Translations under genes and position numbers: made by a program
Assembly: GCF_001618425.1 (NCBI RefSeq)
Contig: NZ_BDCU01000042.1
Coordinates: forward strand, 62,001 to 126,000
From: Nocardia fusca NBRC 14340
Lineage (GTDB): Bacteria > Actinomycetota > Actinomycetes > Mycobacteriales > Mycobacteriaceae
Length of the DNA: 64,000 bases
Direction of reading: 5' to 3'
Notes under the pieces: model-generated
The model's input: only the letters and a program-made list of their open reading frames with translations
Database searches by the model: none
Told to the model about the DNA's origin: nothing
Part shown: positions 8,896 through 17,400 of the stretch, piece by piece
How positions within the stretch are numbered: position 1 is the stretch's first letter
Layout of the letters: the number at the start of each line of letters is the position of its first letter

Positions 8896-9510
8896 ATGTC
8901 GAACAGCCCGCAGAGCACCGGTCGAAGAGTCGCAGCCGAGGTCACTGTGTCGATGGATGGTTACAGCAGCACCGGACCCGACGACGACATGAGCTGGTGC
9001 ATGGAACACATTCTGAGCGGGCAGAGCGAGCTCTACTACGAAGGCATCTGGCGCGGTGCCAGCACCGCCGTCCTGGGGCGCACCAATTGGGAAGGCTTCA
9101 CCTCGGTGTGGCCAGGCTTGACCAAGGACCCGGCCAGCTCCGCCCGTACCCGCGAGCTCGGCCAGTGGCTCGCCACCGTCGAGAAGATCGTCTTCACCAA
9201 GACCTTGGAGCAGGCCGACCTGGACAAAACTGAATGGGTCAACGCGAGAATCGGCCGCGACCTCGAGGCGGAGGTGCGCGCGCTCAAAGAGGCCCCAGGT
9301 CGCGACATCCTGGTTCTCAACAGCGCCAGCATCATTCAAGGTCTGCTTGGAGCAGGTCTCGTCGATGACCTCTACCTGACCATCGTCCCCAAAATTCTGG
9401 GCGGCGGCCTGCGACTCCTCCCCGAGGACTACGCATCGAGCTGGCAACTTGCCACCGCTACCACCTTCCCCGACTCCAGCACCGTTTCCCTGCACTACTA
9501 CCGGGCGTAA
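8896..9510 (+). CDS. RibD C-terminal/dihydrofolate reductase-like family protein
   Basis: A 204-residue protein of the bacterial DHFR-like (RibD_C) superfamily. The N-terminal strand carries VTVSMDGYSS, the usual SLDGY-type signature, followed by AVLGRTNWEGF (the LGRxTYE motif) and ILVLNSASIIQGLLGAGLVDDLYLTIVPKILGGG, the conserved GS...LL..GLvDElrL...P..lG.G block. These proteins are NAD(P)H-binding reductases of unknown substrate. Start ATG 8896 matches the family N-terminus better than the upstream in-frame start at 8779. The gene stands alone. Confidence 0.85.
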   Translation: MSNSPQSTGRRVAAEVTVSMDGYSSTGPDDDMSWCMEHILSGQSELYYEGIWRGASTAVLGRTNWEGFTSVWPGLTKDPASSARTRELGQWLATVEKIVFTKTLEQADLDKTEWVNARIGRDLEAEVRALKEAPGRDILVLNSASIIQGLLGAGLVDDLYLTIVPKILGGGLRLLPEDYASSWQLATATTFPDSSTVSLHYYRA

Positions 9511-9862
9511 CAACTGGAGCTGGATCGAAAGGTCGTCAGTCCTGCCAACCATGGTCGGCGTCGCAGTGAACGACGCTCCTTGATCATCTCGCTCATCGGC
9601 ATGAGCGGACGTTCGGAGCCGGGGCAATTTGCCTCGGCGACCTCGAACGCACGGTCCGTGACAACAATGTTGAAAACCTGGTGACAGATTCGCTGATCGA
9701 AGCGACCTGCCTCACCAGCTCGGGCATCGCTGGTGGTGACAGATGTGGTGGCCGGCCACACCTGGACCCACCGACCCCGGTCCTGGTCGATCTGAACGTC
9801 GTCCTCGCACCCGAGCCGGGGTTCCGGGGTCGCCGTAGTACTGGCCGAAAATCGGGCGAATA
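9511..9862. other. Convergent intergenic stretch
   Basis: It separates the plus-strand RibD-like gene from the minus-strand HEPN gene, which converge here. No supported ORF, repeat or clear terminator hairpin was seen. Confidence 0.4.
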
Positions 9863-10441
9863 TCAGAGAACCGCAGCTAGGGGTGCCATCGGTCGCGATG
9901 CCAGAACATTCGCATCGGTCAGAACGACGCGGCTGTCCACGACTACGATCCCGGCGTTGAGCAGCCTGGCGGGGATCGAGGTCCCGGATTGTTTCTGCCG
10001 GCGGGTGAGTTCGCCGAGACCGTGGGCGATGGCGTTTCGCGCATCGGCGAGGCGCTCGATCGGGGTCCAGTCCACTGCGGGTTTGATTATGCTCAGCCAC
10101 TTCTTGTACGCCTGCCGCTGGCTATCCCAGGTGTTGGAGGCGCTGATCAGGCTGTCGTCTACTGCTGCGGTGAGGACTTCGCTGGACAGTGATTCGAACG
10201 TCTGCTCGACCTCGCGAGCGAGCAGGTCGGCAGCGAACGCCTCGGTAGTCGACAGAGGACGCAACAGTGTGGCCTGGCGCTGCTCTTGGACACGATCGGC
10301 AGCCGCGTCCGGCCGGAGCCGCCCGGCCGGCTCCACAGGGAAGGCCGCCGCAGCGATCTGATGGTAGGCCAGAGTCCGGAACAGCAGCGCAACCGATGCT
10401 TCGGCTTCGGCCGAAGGCACAGACGGCGTGGATACGGTCAC
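9863..10441 (-). CDS. HEPN-like domain protein
   Basis: A 192-residue, mostly helical protein. Near residue 137 it carries ADARNAIAHGLGEL, an R-N-x-x-x-H pattern (R and H four residues apart) that matches the RNase active-site motif of HEPN domains, which cut RNA in toxin-antitoxin, abortive-infection and phage-defence systems. The GTG start at 10441 overlaps the TGA of the upstream gene (GTGA), so the two are translationally coupled. Most like the MAE_28990-type standalone HEPN proteins, though I cannot check this by search. Role as a defence nuclease is inferred. Confidence 0.6.
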   Translation of the reverse strand: MTVSTPSVPSAEAEASVALLFRTLAYHQIAAAAFPVEPAGRLRPDAAADRVQEQRQATLLRPLSTTEAFAADLLAREVEQTFESLSSEVLTAAVDDSLISASNTWDSQRQAYKKWLSIIKPAVDWTPIERLADARNAIAHGLGELTRRQKQSGTSIPARLLNAGIVVVDSRVVLTDANVLASRPMAPLAAVL

Positions 10442-10860
10442 TGCTCGTCGTCGGCGGCGGTGATCAGGAGCCGGTCCAGCGCGTCGTCGGCCGTGGCGTG
10501 GGCCTTATCGGGGTCGAGGCCGATGAGTCCCACGAAGACCAGTCGCCGCCACTCGGGCCCGACCCGGGCGACCGCGGCGGTGACCACCTCGGAGTCGCCA
10601 CGCCCGATCCGGCCCAGCGCCGCCGCCGGCGGTCGCCGCGACAGCCGGGGCGGCGGTCTTCACGCTGTCGTGCAGCCACTGCTCATAGGGTTGGCTCGTC
10701 TCCGCCGCGCCGCTGTGTGCTGCGACGTGGGCGAACCAGAGGGATTGCCATGTGCCCAAGATATTTTTGGACACGATGGGATTCAGGGTGGAGCGCACTT
10801 CGTGTTGTTGATCGGGTCCGACCTGCCCGAGTGCCGTCAGATACTGCGCAGCCTGGCGCG
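10438..10860 (-). pseudogene. Partner gene of the HEPN protein, frameshifted
   Basis: One frame encodes QAAQYLTALGQVGPDQQHEV, NILGTWQSLWFAHVAAH and WLHDSVKTAAPAVAATAGG. In a GGC-repeat tract near 10615 the coding signal moves to another frame that gives ALGRIGRGDSEVVTAAVARV, EWRRLVFVGLIGLDP and DDALDRLLITAADDEQ, with TGA 10438-10440 overlapping the HEPN start. A slip in the GGC run would explain the break. The 5' end runs into an integrase-like tail. No family recognised. Confidence 0.5.
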
Positions 10861-10959
10861 GGCGCGGCGGTCGATCGGGTCGGTTTCGAGTTCGTCGAGT
10901 CGGGTGAGCATCTTGGGGTTGACGTGCAGCATCGGGCAGCGGATGCAGGCTTCTCTGAA
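10837..10959 (-). pseudogene. C-terminal scrap of an integrase-like protein
   Basis: In a frame bounded by TAG just upstream and TGA 10837-10839 the peptide ACIRCPMLHVNPKMLTRLDE is present. A Cys-x-x-Cys-Pro-Met-Leu block followed by RLxE is, from memory, found in the C-terminal part of some actinobacterial site-specific integrases. Only about 40 codons remain. It could alternatively be the true N-terminus of the neighbouring broken gene, since the two frames join at RARAR/QAAQYL. Confidence 0.35.
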
Positions 10960-11056
10960 CTAAATTGACCATGCCCATCCCGGCGTGGCCCGAATGCACG
11001 CTCATGCCGATGAGCGGCGATCTCAGGACCTCGAGGAGCCGCTGCCGGGCGGGCCG

Positions 11057-11830
11057 TCACTGATAAGGGAGGTCGATACCGCTCGCTCGCAGGTTTGCTT
11101 CGACCAGCGCGTTCAACCGGGCGATGGACGGCCCCTGGTCTTCTCGGTGGTGGTTGACCAGTCCATACCGGGCTGCGTCGGACTCGCTCTGGAGTTCGCT
11201 CGGCATTGCCAGCAGCGTGCGGTTGGCCAGCAGATTGGCGGTCAGCGCGGACGCCAGCTCCTCGATGCGCGGGTCGTCGGGATCCCAGGACATCGCCTCC
11301 CAGCCGCGCTTGGTGAGCTCGATCCATTCGGGGTCGTCGAGCCCGTGTTCGAGCCGGGTCAGGAAGCTGTCGAAGATTTCCGGGATCAGCGCTCGGGCAA
11401 GTACCAGTCCCTCTCGCTGACCGGCCACGTAATCGGGACTGAAGCCGAGCTCGGCAAGCCGGTCCAAGACCGTGCAGGCCCGGTCGGGTAGCAGGACCCG
11501 GTCGCCCTGGGCGAGCCGGCACAGCGTTTCGCGGCGTGCGATCAGGTCCTCGATCCGTTCAGCGAGCCGACGGTCGACGTCGCTCAGGGCAGTGGCGAAC
11601 CGCTCGGGATCGGCATCCAGGAGGTCACCGATCTCGGCCAGCGGCACGCCTGCCCCGGCCAGGGTCCGGACCTGGACCAGACGCAGCAGGTCGGCCGACC
11701 GGTAACGGCGATAGCCGGAGCTATCGCGTTCCGGCTCGGCGACCACGCCGAGCCGGTGATAGTGCCGCACGGTCTTGATCGTGACGCCGACGAACTCCGC
11801 CGCGTGACCGATCGTGAGCCCCTGTGTCAT
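11057..11830 (-). CDS. MerR-family transcriptional regulator
   Basis: A 257-residue protein. The N-terminal winged helix-turn-helix is classic MerR: LTIGHAAEFVGVTIKTVRHY (residues 5-24), HRLGVVAEPERDSSGYRRY and LLRLVQVRTLAGAGVPLAEI. A long helix and a 140-residue C-terminal part similar to the effector domains of TipA/BltR-like regulators follow. It starts at ATG 11830 and is divergent from the beta-lactamase-like gene at 12015. An interrupted palindrome in that intergenic region is a strong operator candidate. Confidence 0.92.
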   Translation of the reverse strand: MTQGLTIGHAAEFVGVTIKTVRHYHRLGVVAEPERDSSGYRRYRSADLLRLVQVRTLAGAGVPLAEIGDLLDADPERFATALSDVDRRLAERIEDLIARRETLCRLAQGDRVLLPDRACTVLDRLAELGFSPDYVAGQREGLVLARALIPEIFDSFLTRLEHGLDDPEWIELTKRGWEAMSWDPDDPRIEELASALTANLLANRTLLAMPSELQSESDAARYGLVNHHREDQGPSIARLNALVEANLRASGIDLPYQ

Positions 11831-11917
11831 CGACTCAACGCACCTCCAGATCGCGGGCGATCACCAGGGCCAGGATAGCCCGCGTTCCATTTCAGCACCC
11901 TTCATCGCCGAGAGGGG

Positions 11918-11948
11918 TTGACCTTGACCTTAGGTCAGGCTGCACGCT
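11918..11948 (+). promoter_or_regulatory. MerR-type promoter with palindromic operator
   Basis: TTGACC at 11918-11923 can serve as a -35 element. Immediately after it lies a perfect interrupted palindrome, TGACCT-T-AGGTCA (11925-11937), followed about 19 bp later by a weak -10 (around 11943-11948). A dyad inside an over-long 19-20 bp spacer is the hallmark of promoters untwisted by MerR proteins. It reads toward the beta-lactamase-like gene and lies about 90 bp upstream of the merR start. Confidence 0.65.
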
Positions 11949-12014
11949 CATCGCATGGCCGCCTCGAAGGGGCGGGTAGCCACCGGGCGACTGTGCGAGA
12001 CAAGGAGATTCAGC

Positions 12015-13241
12015 ATGGGAACAGGCAAGGACGGCTTCTCCGAAGCAGGGCTGCGCAGGCTGCGTGAGGTGCTGGCACGCCACGTCCAGTCCGGAAAGAT
12101 CCCGGGGCTGGTCGCCCTCGTCAGCCGCAACGGCCGGGCGCATGTCGAAACACTCGGGACGATGCGGCATGACGGCGGCGCGCCGATGCGCCGGGACACG
12201 CTCTTCCGGATGGCCTCTGTGTCCAAGCCGGTCACGATGGCCGCAGCGATGGTTCTGCTCGACGAATGCCGGATACGGCCGGACGACGTGGTCGATGAAT
12301 GGTTGCCCGAACTGGCCGACCGGAAGGTGCTGAGACGGCCCGACGGCCCGCTGGAGGATACCGTGCCAGCCCACCGGCCGATCACCGTACGAGACCTGCT
12401 CACCTCGACGTTCGGGCTCGGAATGGATTTCGAATTGCTGGACTCTCCGATCCGGGCCGCGATATTCGAGGCGACCGACTACGGCGTGGCGTCCGGACCG
12501 GCGCCTGAGCCGGATGAGTGGATGCGCCGCCTGGGCGAGCTCCCGCTGTCATATCAGCCCGGACAGCGGTGGCAGTACGACCTCAGCCACGAGGTGCTCT
12601 GCGTGCTCGTCGCCAGGATCACCGGTCAGCCGTTCGGGACATTCCTGCGTGAACGCATCCTCGATCCGCTGGGCATGAAGGACACCGGCTACCACGTGCC
12701 CGCCGACCAAATCGACCGGCTACCACCGCTGTACGGGCCTGCCCCGCACACCGGAGAATTCCTGGTGTGGGACGAGTCCGCAGGCGGAAGGGTCAACCGG
12801 CCTCCGGTGTTCCAGGGGTGCGCACTGGTCTCCACCGTCGACGACTACCACGCCTTCTTCCGGATGCTGCTGAACAACGGCATGCACCAGGATCAGCGGA
12901 TCCTGTCCCGGCCCGCCGTCGAGCTGATGACCACCAACTGCCTCACGCCCGAGCAGCAAACCGCCCGCGACACGATGTACCGGAACATCGCCCATCTGTC
13001 GGCCGGACTGGGGTTGCACGGAGGCTGGGGCTACGGAATGGCGGTGCGCACCTACCGCGGCGACTACGCGCCCATCGGCCAGTTCGGCTGGGACGGCGGC
13101 ACCGGCACCACCGTCTATTCCGACCCGCAAAACCAGCTCACCGGAATCCTGCTCACCCAGGTCGGGATGTCCACCCCGGATCCGGCGCGGCTGTTCCACG
13201 ACTTCTGGACCACGACCTACCAGGCAATCGACGGTCGATAA
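12015..13241 (+). CDS. Serine beta-lactamase-like hydrolase (class C/esterase family)
   Basis: A 408-residue protein of the beta-lactamase (PF00144) family. The catalytic SxxK motif is in RMASVSKPVTMAAAM (Ser at about residue 74), the YxN/YxS-type element in WQYDLSHEVLCVLV, and a W/HxG-like element in GQFGWDGGTGTT near the C-terminus. No signal peptide is visible, which favours an esterase or peptidase over a secreted beta-lactamase. ATG 12015 has AAGGAG upstream; the in-frame ATG at 11955 lacks one and would overlap the promoter. It is divergent from and probably controlled by the MerR protein. Confidence 0.9.
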   Translation: MGTGKDGFSEAGLRRLREVLARHVQSGKIPGLVALVSRNGRAHVETLGTMRHDGGAPMRRDTLFRMASVSKPVTMAAAMVLLDECRIRPDDVVDEWLPELADRKVLRRPDGPLEDTVPAHRPITVRDLLTSTFGLGMDFELLDSPIRAAIFEATDYGVASGPAPEPDEWMRRLGELPLSYQPGQRWQYDLSHEVLCVLVARITGQPFGTFLRERILDPLGMKDTGYHVPADQIDRLPPLYGPAPHTGEFLVWDESAGGRVNRPPVFQGCALVSTVDDYHAFFRMLLNNGMHQDQRILSRPAVELMTTNCLTPEQQTARDTMYRNIAHLSAGLGLHGGWGYGMAVRTYRGDYAPIGQFGWDGGTGTTVYSDPQNQLTGILLTQVGMSTPDPARLFHDFWTTTYQAIDGR

Positions 13242-13346
13242 CGTGGTGAGCCTGCGCACCCCCACGCCGACGCCCCGGCAAGGACGCACTGTGAGGCCGC
13301 GAGGCGCGCTGCCCGGATCGGCCACCTGGTCATGCCTGAAGGTCAA

Positions 13347-13369
13347 CGGGCCGAGATGATCTCGGCCCG
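13347..13369. terminator. Hairpin between convergent genes
   Basis: CGGGCCGAGA at 13347-13356 pairs perfectly with TCTCGGCCCG at 13360-13369 around a 3-nt loop. It lies between the plus-strand hydrolase (ends 13241) and the minus-strand peptide gene (ends 13462), the place for a bidirectional terminator. Confidence 0.6.
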
Positions 13370-13461
13370 CCGAACGCACTGGTCTGCCGATGGCCGGTTA
13401 CTCCTTGCGCCGCCCCTGAAATTCTGCGCGGTGATCCGGGGAGCATGCGGGCCTGGACGAC

Positions 13462-13695
13462 TCAGTCGGCGAAAGTGGGGTCGAGTACGGGCGGGCCGGC
13501 CGGTGTGGCCGGTATTCGTGCGGCTATTGGGGGTGTGGCATTGGTGCGGTTGAGGTTCGGGTCAGTTTCGAAGAGCCGATCACTGTTTACCGCGCCCCTC
13601 TCCTCCATGGGTAGTTCCAGCAGGCGCTGGGATACCCAGCTCCTTTCGCGTCCTGGTCCTGATCGGAGTTCCGTCGTGCTCGAGACGCGGCTCAT
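13462..13695 (-). CDS. Small peptide gene coupled to the HExxH gene, possible RiPP precursor
   Basis: A 77-residue ORF begins at ATG 13695, overlapping the TGA of the HExxH gene (13692-13694) as ATGA. The N-terminal half is charged (SWVSQRLLELPMEERGAV). The C-terminal half is rich in Pro, Ala, Thr and Asn (ATPPIAARIPATPAGPPVLD) and ends DPTFAD. Size, leader-like front and Pro-rich back, together with coupling to an aKG-HExxH-type peptide hydroxylase, suggest a ribosomal-peptide precursor, but there is no recognised leader motif and no Cys. It could instead be an ordinary small protein. Confidence 0.4.
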   Translation of the reverse strand: MSRVSSTTELRSGPGRERSWVSQRLLELPMEERGAVNSDRLFETDPNLNRTNATPPIAARIPATPAGPPVLDPTFAD

Positions 13696-14313
13696 CGTGC
13701 GGCGAGTTGTAGACCGATGAAGAATTCGTCGCCGATATCGGTCCACCGTCCGTGTTCGGTCAGCGTGGCCAGCCCGAGGGCGAGCTCGGCGGTGAACTGT
13801 TCTTCCCGGCGCCGCACGAAAACTTGTTCCCGATCGGTGGCGGGAGCGTAGCGGCGCATCGCTTCCATGAGGCGGGCGGCGACCAGTGTCGCATGCAGTA
13901 CCCGGGTCAGGGGGCGAGCCATGGGCCGGAACGGGGAAGCGGCTCGGTCGGATCCGTTGACGACCAGTTTGTCGGCCGCCATCCGGGCTATCAGCTCCAG
14001 GTGCGTGGCTTCGTGAACGGCGAGCTCGTAGAGGGCTACGGGCCGGATGAGGTCGGCACGCAGGAACACGGCGCCGTAGGTCTGGGTCAGGGTTGACGAT
14101 GAGGACGCCCCGAGCCGGGACGTTCATCCAGCGGACTTCCCGGATCAGGGTTTCGGCGATACGGTCATCTCCGGCCAGCAGGCGGCCAGATGGGCGAGCG
14201 CGGCCCGCGTTCCGTCCAGGGTTGTCGGCCCGGGTGTCACGGATTTCGGCTCGACCGAGAGGTTGTCGTTGCGTCGCTGGTCGTCGACGAATTTGTCCAG
14301 GGCGTATTTGACC
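13692..14313 (-). pseudogene. HExxH-motif protein (peptide beta-hydroxylase-like), frameshifted
   Basis: The downstream frame encodes TYGAVFLRADLIRPVALYEL, then AVHEATHLELIARMA with the HExxH metal motif, SPFRPMARPLTRVLHATLVA, and RRREEQFTAELALGLATLTE. This order (HExxH, then a PxRPLxxVLHA block) is that of aKG-HExxH peptide beta-hydroxylase-like proteins that modify ribosomal peptides. Upstream pieces TTLDGTRAALAHLAACWPE and IAETLIREVRWMNVPARGVL lie in two further frames, so at least two indels (near 14150 and 14090) break the gene. The C-terminal 125 residues containing the motif are intact and coupled to the peptide gene at 13695. Confidence 0.6.
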
Positions 14314-14454
14314 CTTCGCCCGCCTTCACCGGCAGTCCAGGAGGGCGCGCTGGTAGTGGGCTTCTCGGGGCTATCGGTGTGGTGATCGTGCCGGTCCGGC
14401 GCCGACGGGGGTGGCGCCGTCGGTCGAGCTCGTGGTGAATCAGGAGCCCGCTGG

Positions 14455-17400
14455 TCAATTCTGGTCCTGCTCGTCGGCGAGAGCTGTGCGCAGTGCCGGG
14501 CGCGCCCTGTCGAGAATGGCTTGTGCTGCTGCGGCTTCCAGGTGGAGGTCGGCGATGACGTCTGCCAGCGGCAGTCCGAAGGAGAAGTGGCGCATGACCA
14601 CTTCTACAGCCAGTGCCAAGTCGGGTCCGTCGAATTCGGCCACGAGAGCTTCACGCACGGTCAGGCGTAAGGTCGCCTCGGCCAAATCGTCCGAGGAATC
14701 GGCCAGCTGAAACCCTCGACTCCCTTCGCGTGCGGGTGCGTCCACCGATAGTCCCGGCCCGCCTTGCAGTATTTGCAGCGCTTCCTGGACTCGGTGGGGA
14801 TTCATCTCGAGTTCTGCCGCGATTTCTGGCACGTCGGGAGTACCGCCGGGGATACCGAGTCGCCGTGTGAGATACGAGTTCACCGTCACCACGGCACGTC
14901 GGGTCGTACTGTCGAGATTCGGATACTTGTCCTGGAAGAACGTGGCCAGGACTGTGCCGCGTGCTGTTACCGACGCGTGGCGATCGAACGATCCGAGCAT
15001 AGGGTTGTGGGTTGCGACTGCTCGCCATATCGCGAGGTACACCTGTTGGGCGACGTCATCACGCTGTCCGGGGTCGGATCGTCGCGGGATGCTGCGGTCG
15101 ATGAATTCCTTCAGTGTGTGCGATTGGCCCGAGTAACTGGTGTAGGGGTAGTTTTCGACGAGTTCCAGCTGGAGTCTGCGCTCGTCTGCGGAATCCGGCG
15201 CGGTGGCGATCAGCTCCCAGAACTTCTCCTCGAGGTCGGGGTCATCACGATGCGCGGCCCGGTCTCGGTAGAAGTATTCGAGGGCGGCACGGAACGTGTC
15301 GGTGGAGATACCGGTGGCGTCACGGATAGCCCGCAGATTCGCCAACGGTGGGTTTACCTGACCCGCTTCCCACCTGGCGATGGTTTCCCGGCTGACTTCG
15401 AGGTGCTCGGCGAATTCGGGCGGTGTCATGTCGTGGTGTTTGCGGATATCGGCGAGCCAGGTGCCGAGGGTGGGGTAGATGGTGGGGTCGTGGATGTGCG
15501 GTATGAGGGGTGGTAGTCGGTCGGGGAATCTGGCCGGGTCGTGATAGAAGTGCTGGTAGGCGGATTGCAGGGCGTTTTCCGGCACCAAGTTTTCGGCGAG
15601 CAGCGTGCGTAGCTGGTCGAGTGAGGGTTTGCGGCTGCCTGCTTCCCAGTAATCGATGGCTGTCCGTGTGAACCCGAAGAGCTGGGCGAATTCGGGCGGT
15701 GTCATGTCGTGGTGTTTGCGGATATCGGCGAGCCAGGTGCCGAGGGTGGGGTAGATGGTGGGGTCGTCGATGCAGGGTATGAGGGGTGGTAGTCCGTCGG
15801 GGAATTTCGCCGGGTCGTGGTAGAAGTGCTGGTAGGCGGGTTGCAGGAGGGTTTCCGTTACGACGTCTTTGTCGAGCAGGTTCCGCAGCTGGTCGAGTGA
15901 GGGTTTGCGGCTGCCTGCTTCCCAGTCATCGATGGTGGGCCGGCTGAGCCCGAGGCATTCGGCGAATTCGCGCGGTGTCATGTCGTGGTGTTTGCGGACG
16001 TCGGCGAGCCAGGTGCCGAGGGTGGGGTAGATGGTGGGGTTGTGGATCTGGGGTATGAGGGGTGGGAGTCCGTCGGGGAATTTCGCCGGGTCGTGGTAGA
16101 AGTGCTGGTAGGCGGATTGCAGGACGGTTTCCGCTACGACGTCTTTGTCGAGCATTGTTCGTGAGTGGTCGAGTGAAGGTTTGCTGCTGCCGATCTCCCA
16201 CCTATCGATGGATGACGGGCTGACTTCGAGGATTTCGGCGAATTCGGCTCGGGTCATGTTGTGGTGTTTGCGGATATCGGCGAGCCAGGCGCCGAGGGTG
16301 GGGTAGATGGTGGGGTTGTGGATCTGGGGTATGAGCGGTGGGAGTCCGTCGGGGAACTTTGCCGGGTCGTGGTAGAAGTGCTGGTAGACGGATCGCAAGG
16401 CATCTTCTGCTACCAGGTCTTCGTCGAACATTGTTCGTAACTGCTCGATGGAAGGTTTGCGGCTGTCATTTTCCCATCTACTGATGGATGGCTTGTCGAC
16501 TCCGAGACGCTCGGCGAATTCGAGTTGGGTCATGTTGTGGCTCTTACGAAGTGTGCGGAGCCAGTCGCCGAGTGAGGTTCCGTTGCCGCTGTTGCTCTGC
16601 GCGTCGTTGTTGTCGGATCGGTCATGGCCGTTATTGCGGTTACCGGCAACAGGTTCGGGTTCGGTGGTCGTCGTAGTAGGCCGGTCGGGGCCAGGGATGA
16701 CATCGTCACCGTCGGCGGAATTGCCCGTCCCGGGGAGCGGCGTTGCGGGCAGGGGCGGTTCGGGGGTGTGCCAGGGGGTTACATCGGTGCGGGACCCGGT
16801 GGTCGCTGTTGTTTCGCCGCCGCCGGACGATGAGTTGTCCGGAGATGTGGCGCCTTCCTGTGGCGCTGGGTAGTGGCTGGTAGGGGCGCTGCCGGATCGA
16901 AAGTCTGGTTCGGCGAGAGCTGAGCGCAGCGCCGGGCGTGCTTTATCGAGAATGGCTTGGGCGGTGGTGATATCCAGGTCGAGGTCGGCGATGGCGTCGG
17001 CCAATGACCAACCGTAGGTGAAGTGGCGCATGACCAATTCTTCGGCCAGCGCCAGGCCGGGTCCCTCGAATTCCGTAGCGAGGGCTTCACGCACGGTCAG
17101 GCGCAAGGTCGCGTCGGCGATATCGTCCGAGGGATCGGCCGGCCATCCCGGACCCCCTTTGCCCGAGGGTGCGTCCACGGATAGTGCCGACCCCTGCTGC
17201 AGGATCTGCAGCGCCTCCTGCACACGGTCCGGGCTCAGCTTCAGTTCCGCCGCGATTTCGGGCACACCCGGAGTGCCGCCGGGGATACCGAGTTGCCGTG
17301 TGAGATACGCATTCACCCTCGACACGGCAAGCCGGCTCGTACCGTCGAGATCCGGATACTTGTCCTCGAAGTACGCCTCCAGTACTGCGCCGCGGGCCGT

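Noticed and set aside
8453..8945. Minus-strand ORFs of 121 and 124 residues in the 8.3-8.9 kb gap
   Set aside because: Ser/Arg-rich, overlap the start of the RibD-like gene, no ribosome site.
15310..16590. CRISPR-like array
   Set aside because: The regular 276-bp spacing is coding (92-residue protein repeats), far longer than CRISPR repeats, with no short identical repeat and unique spacer pattern.
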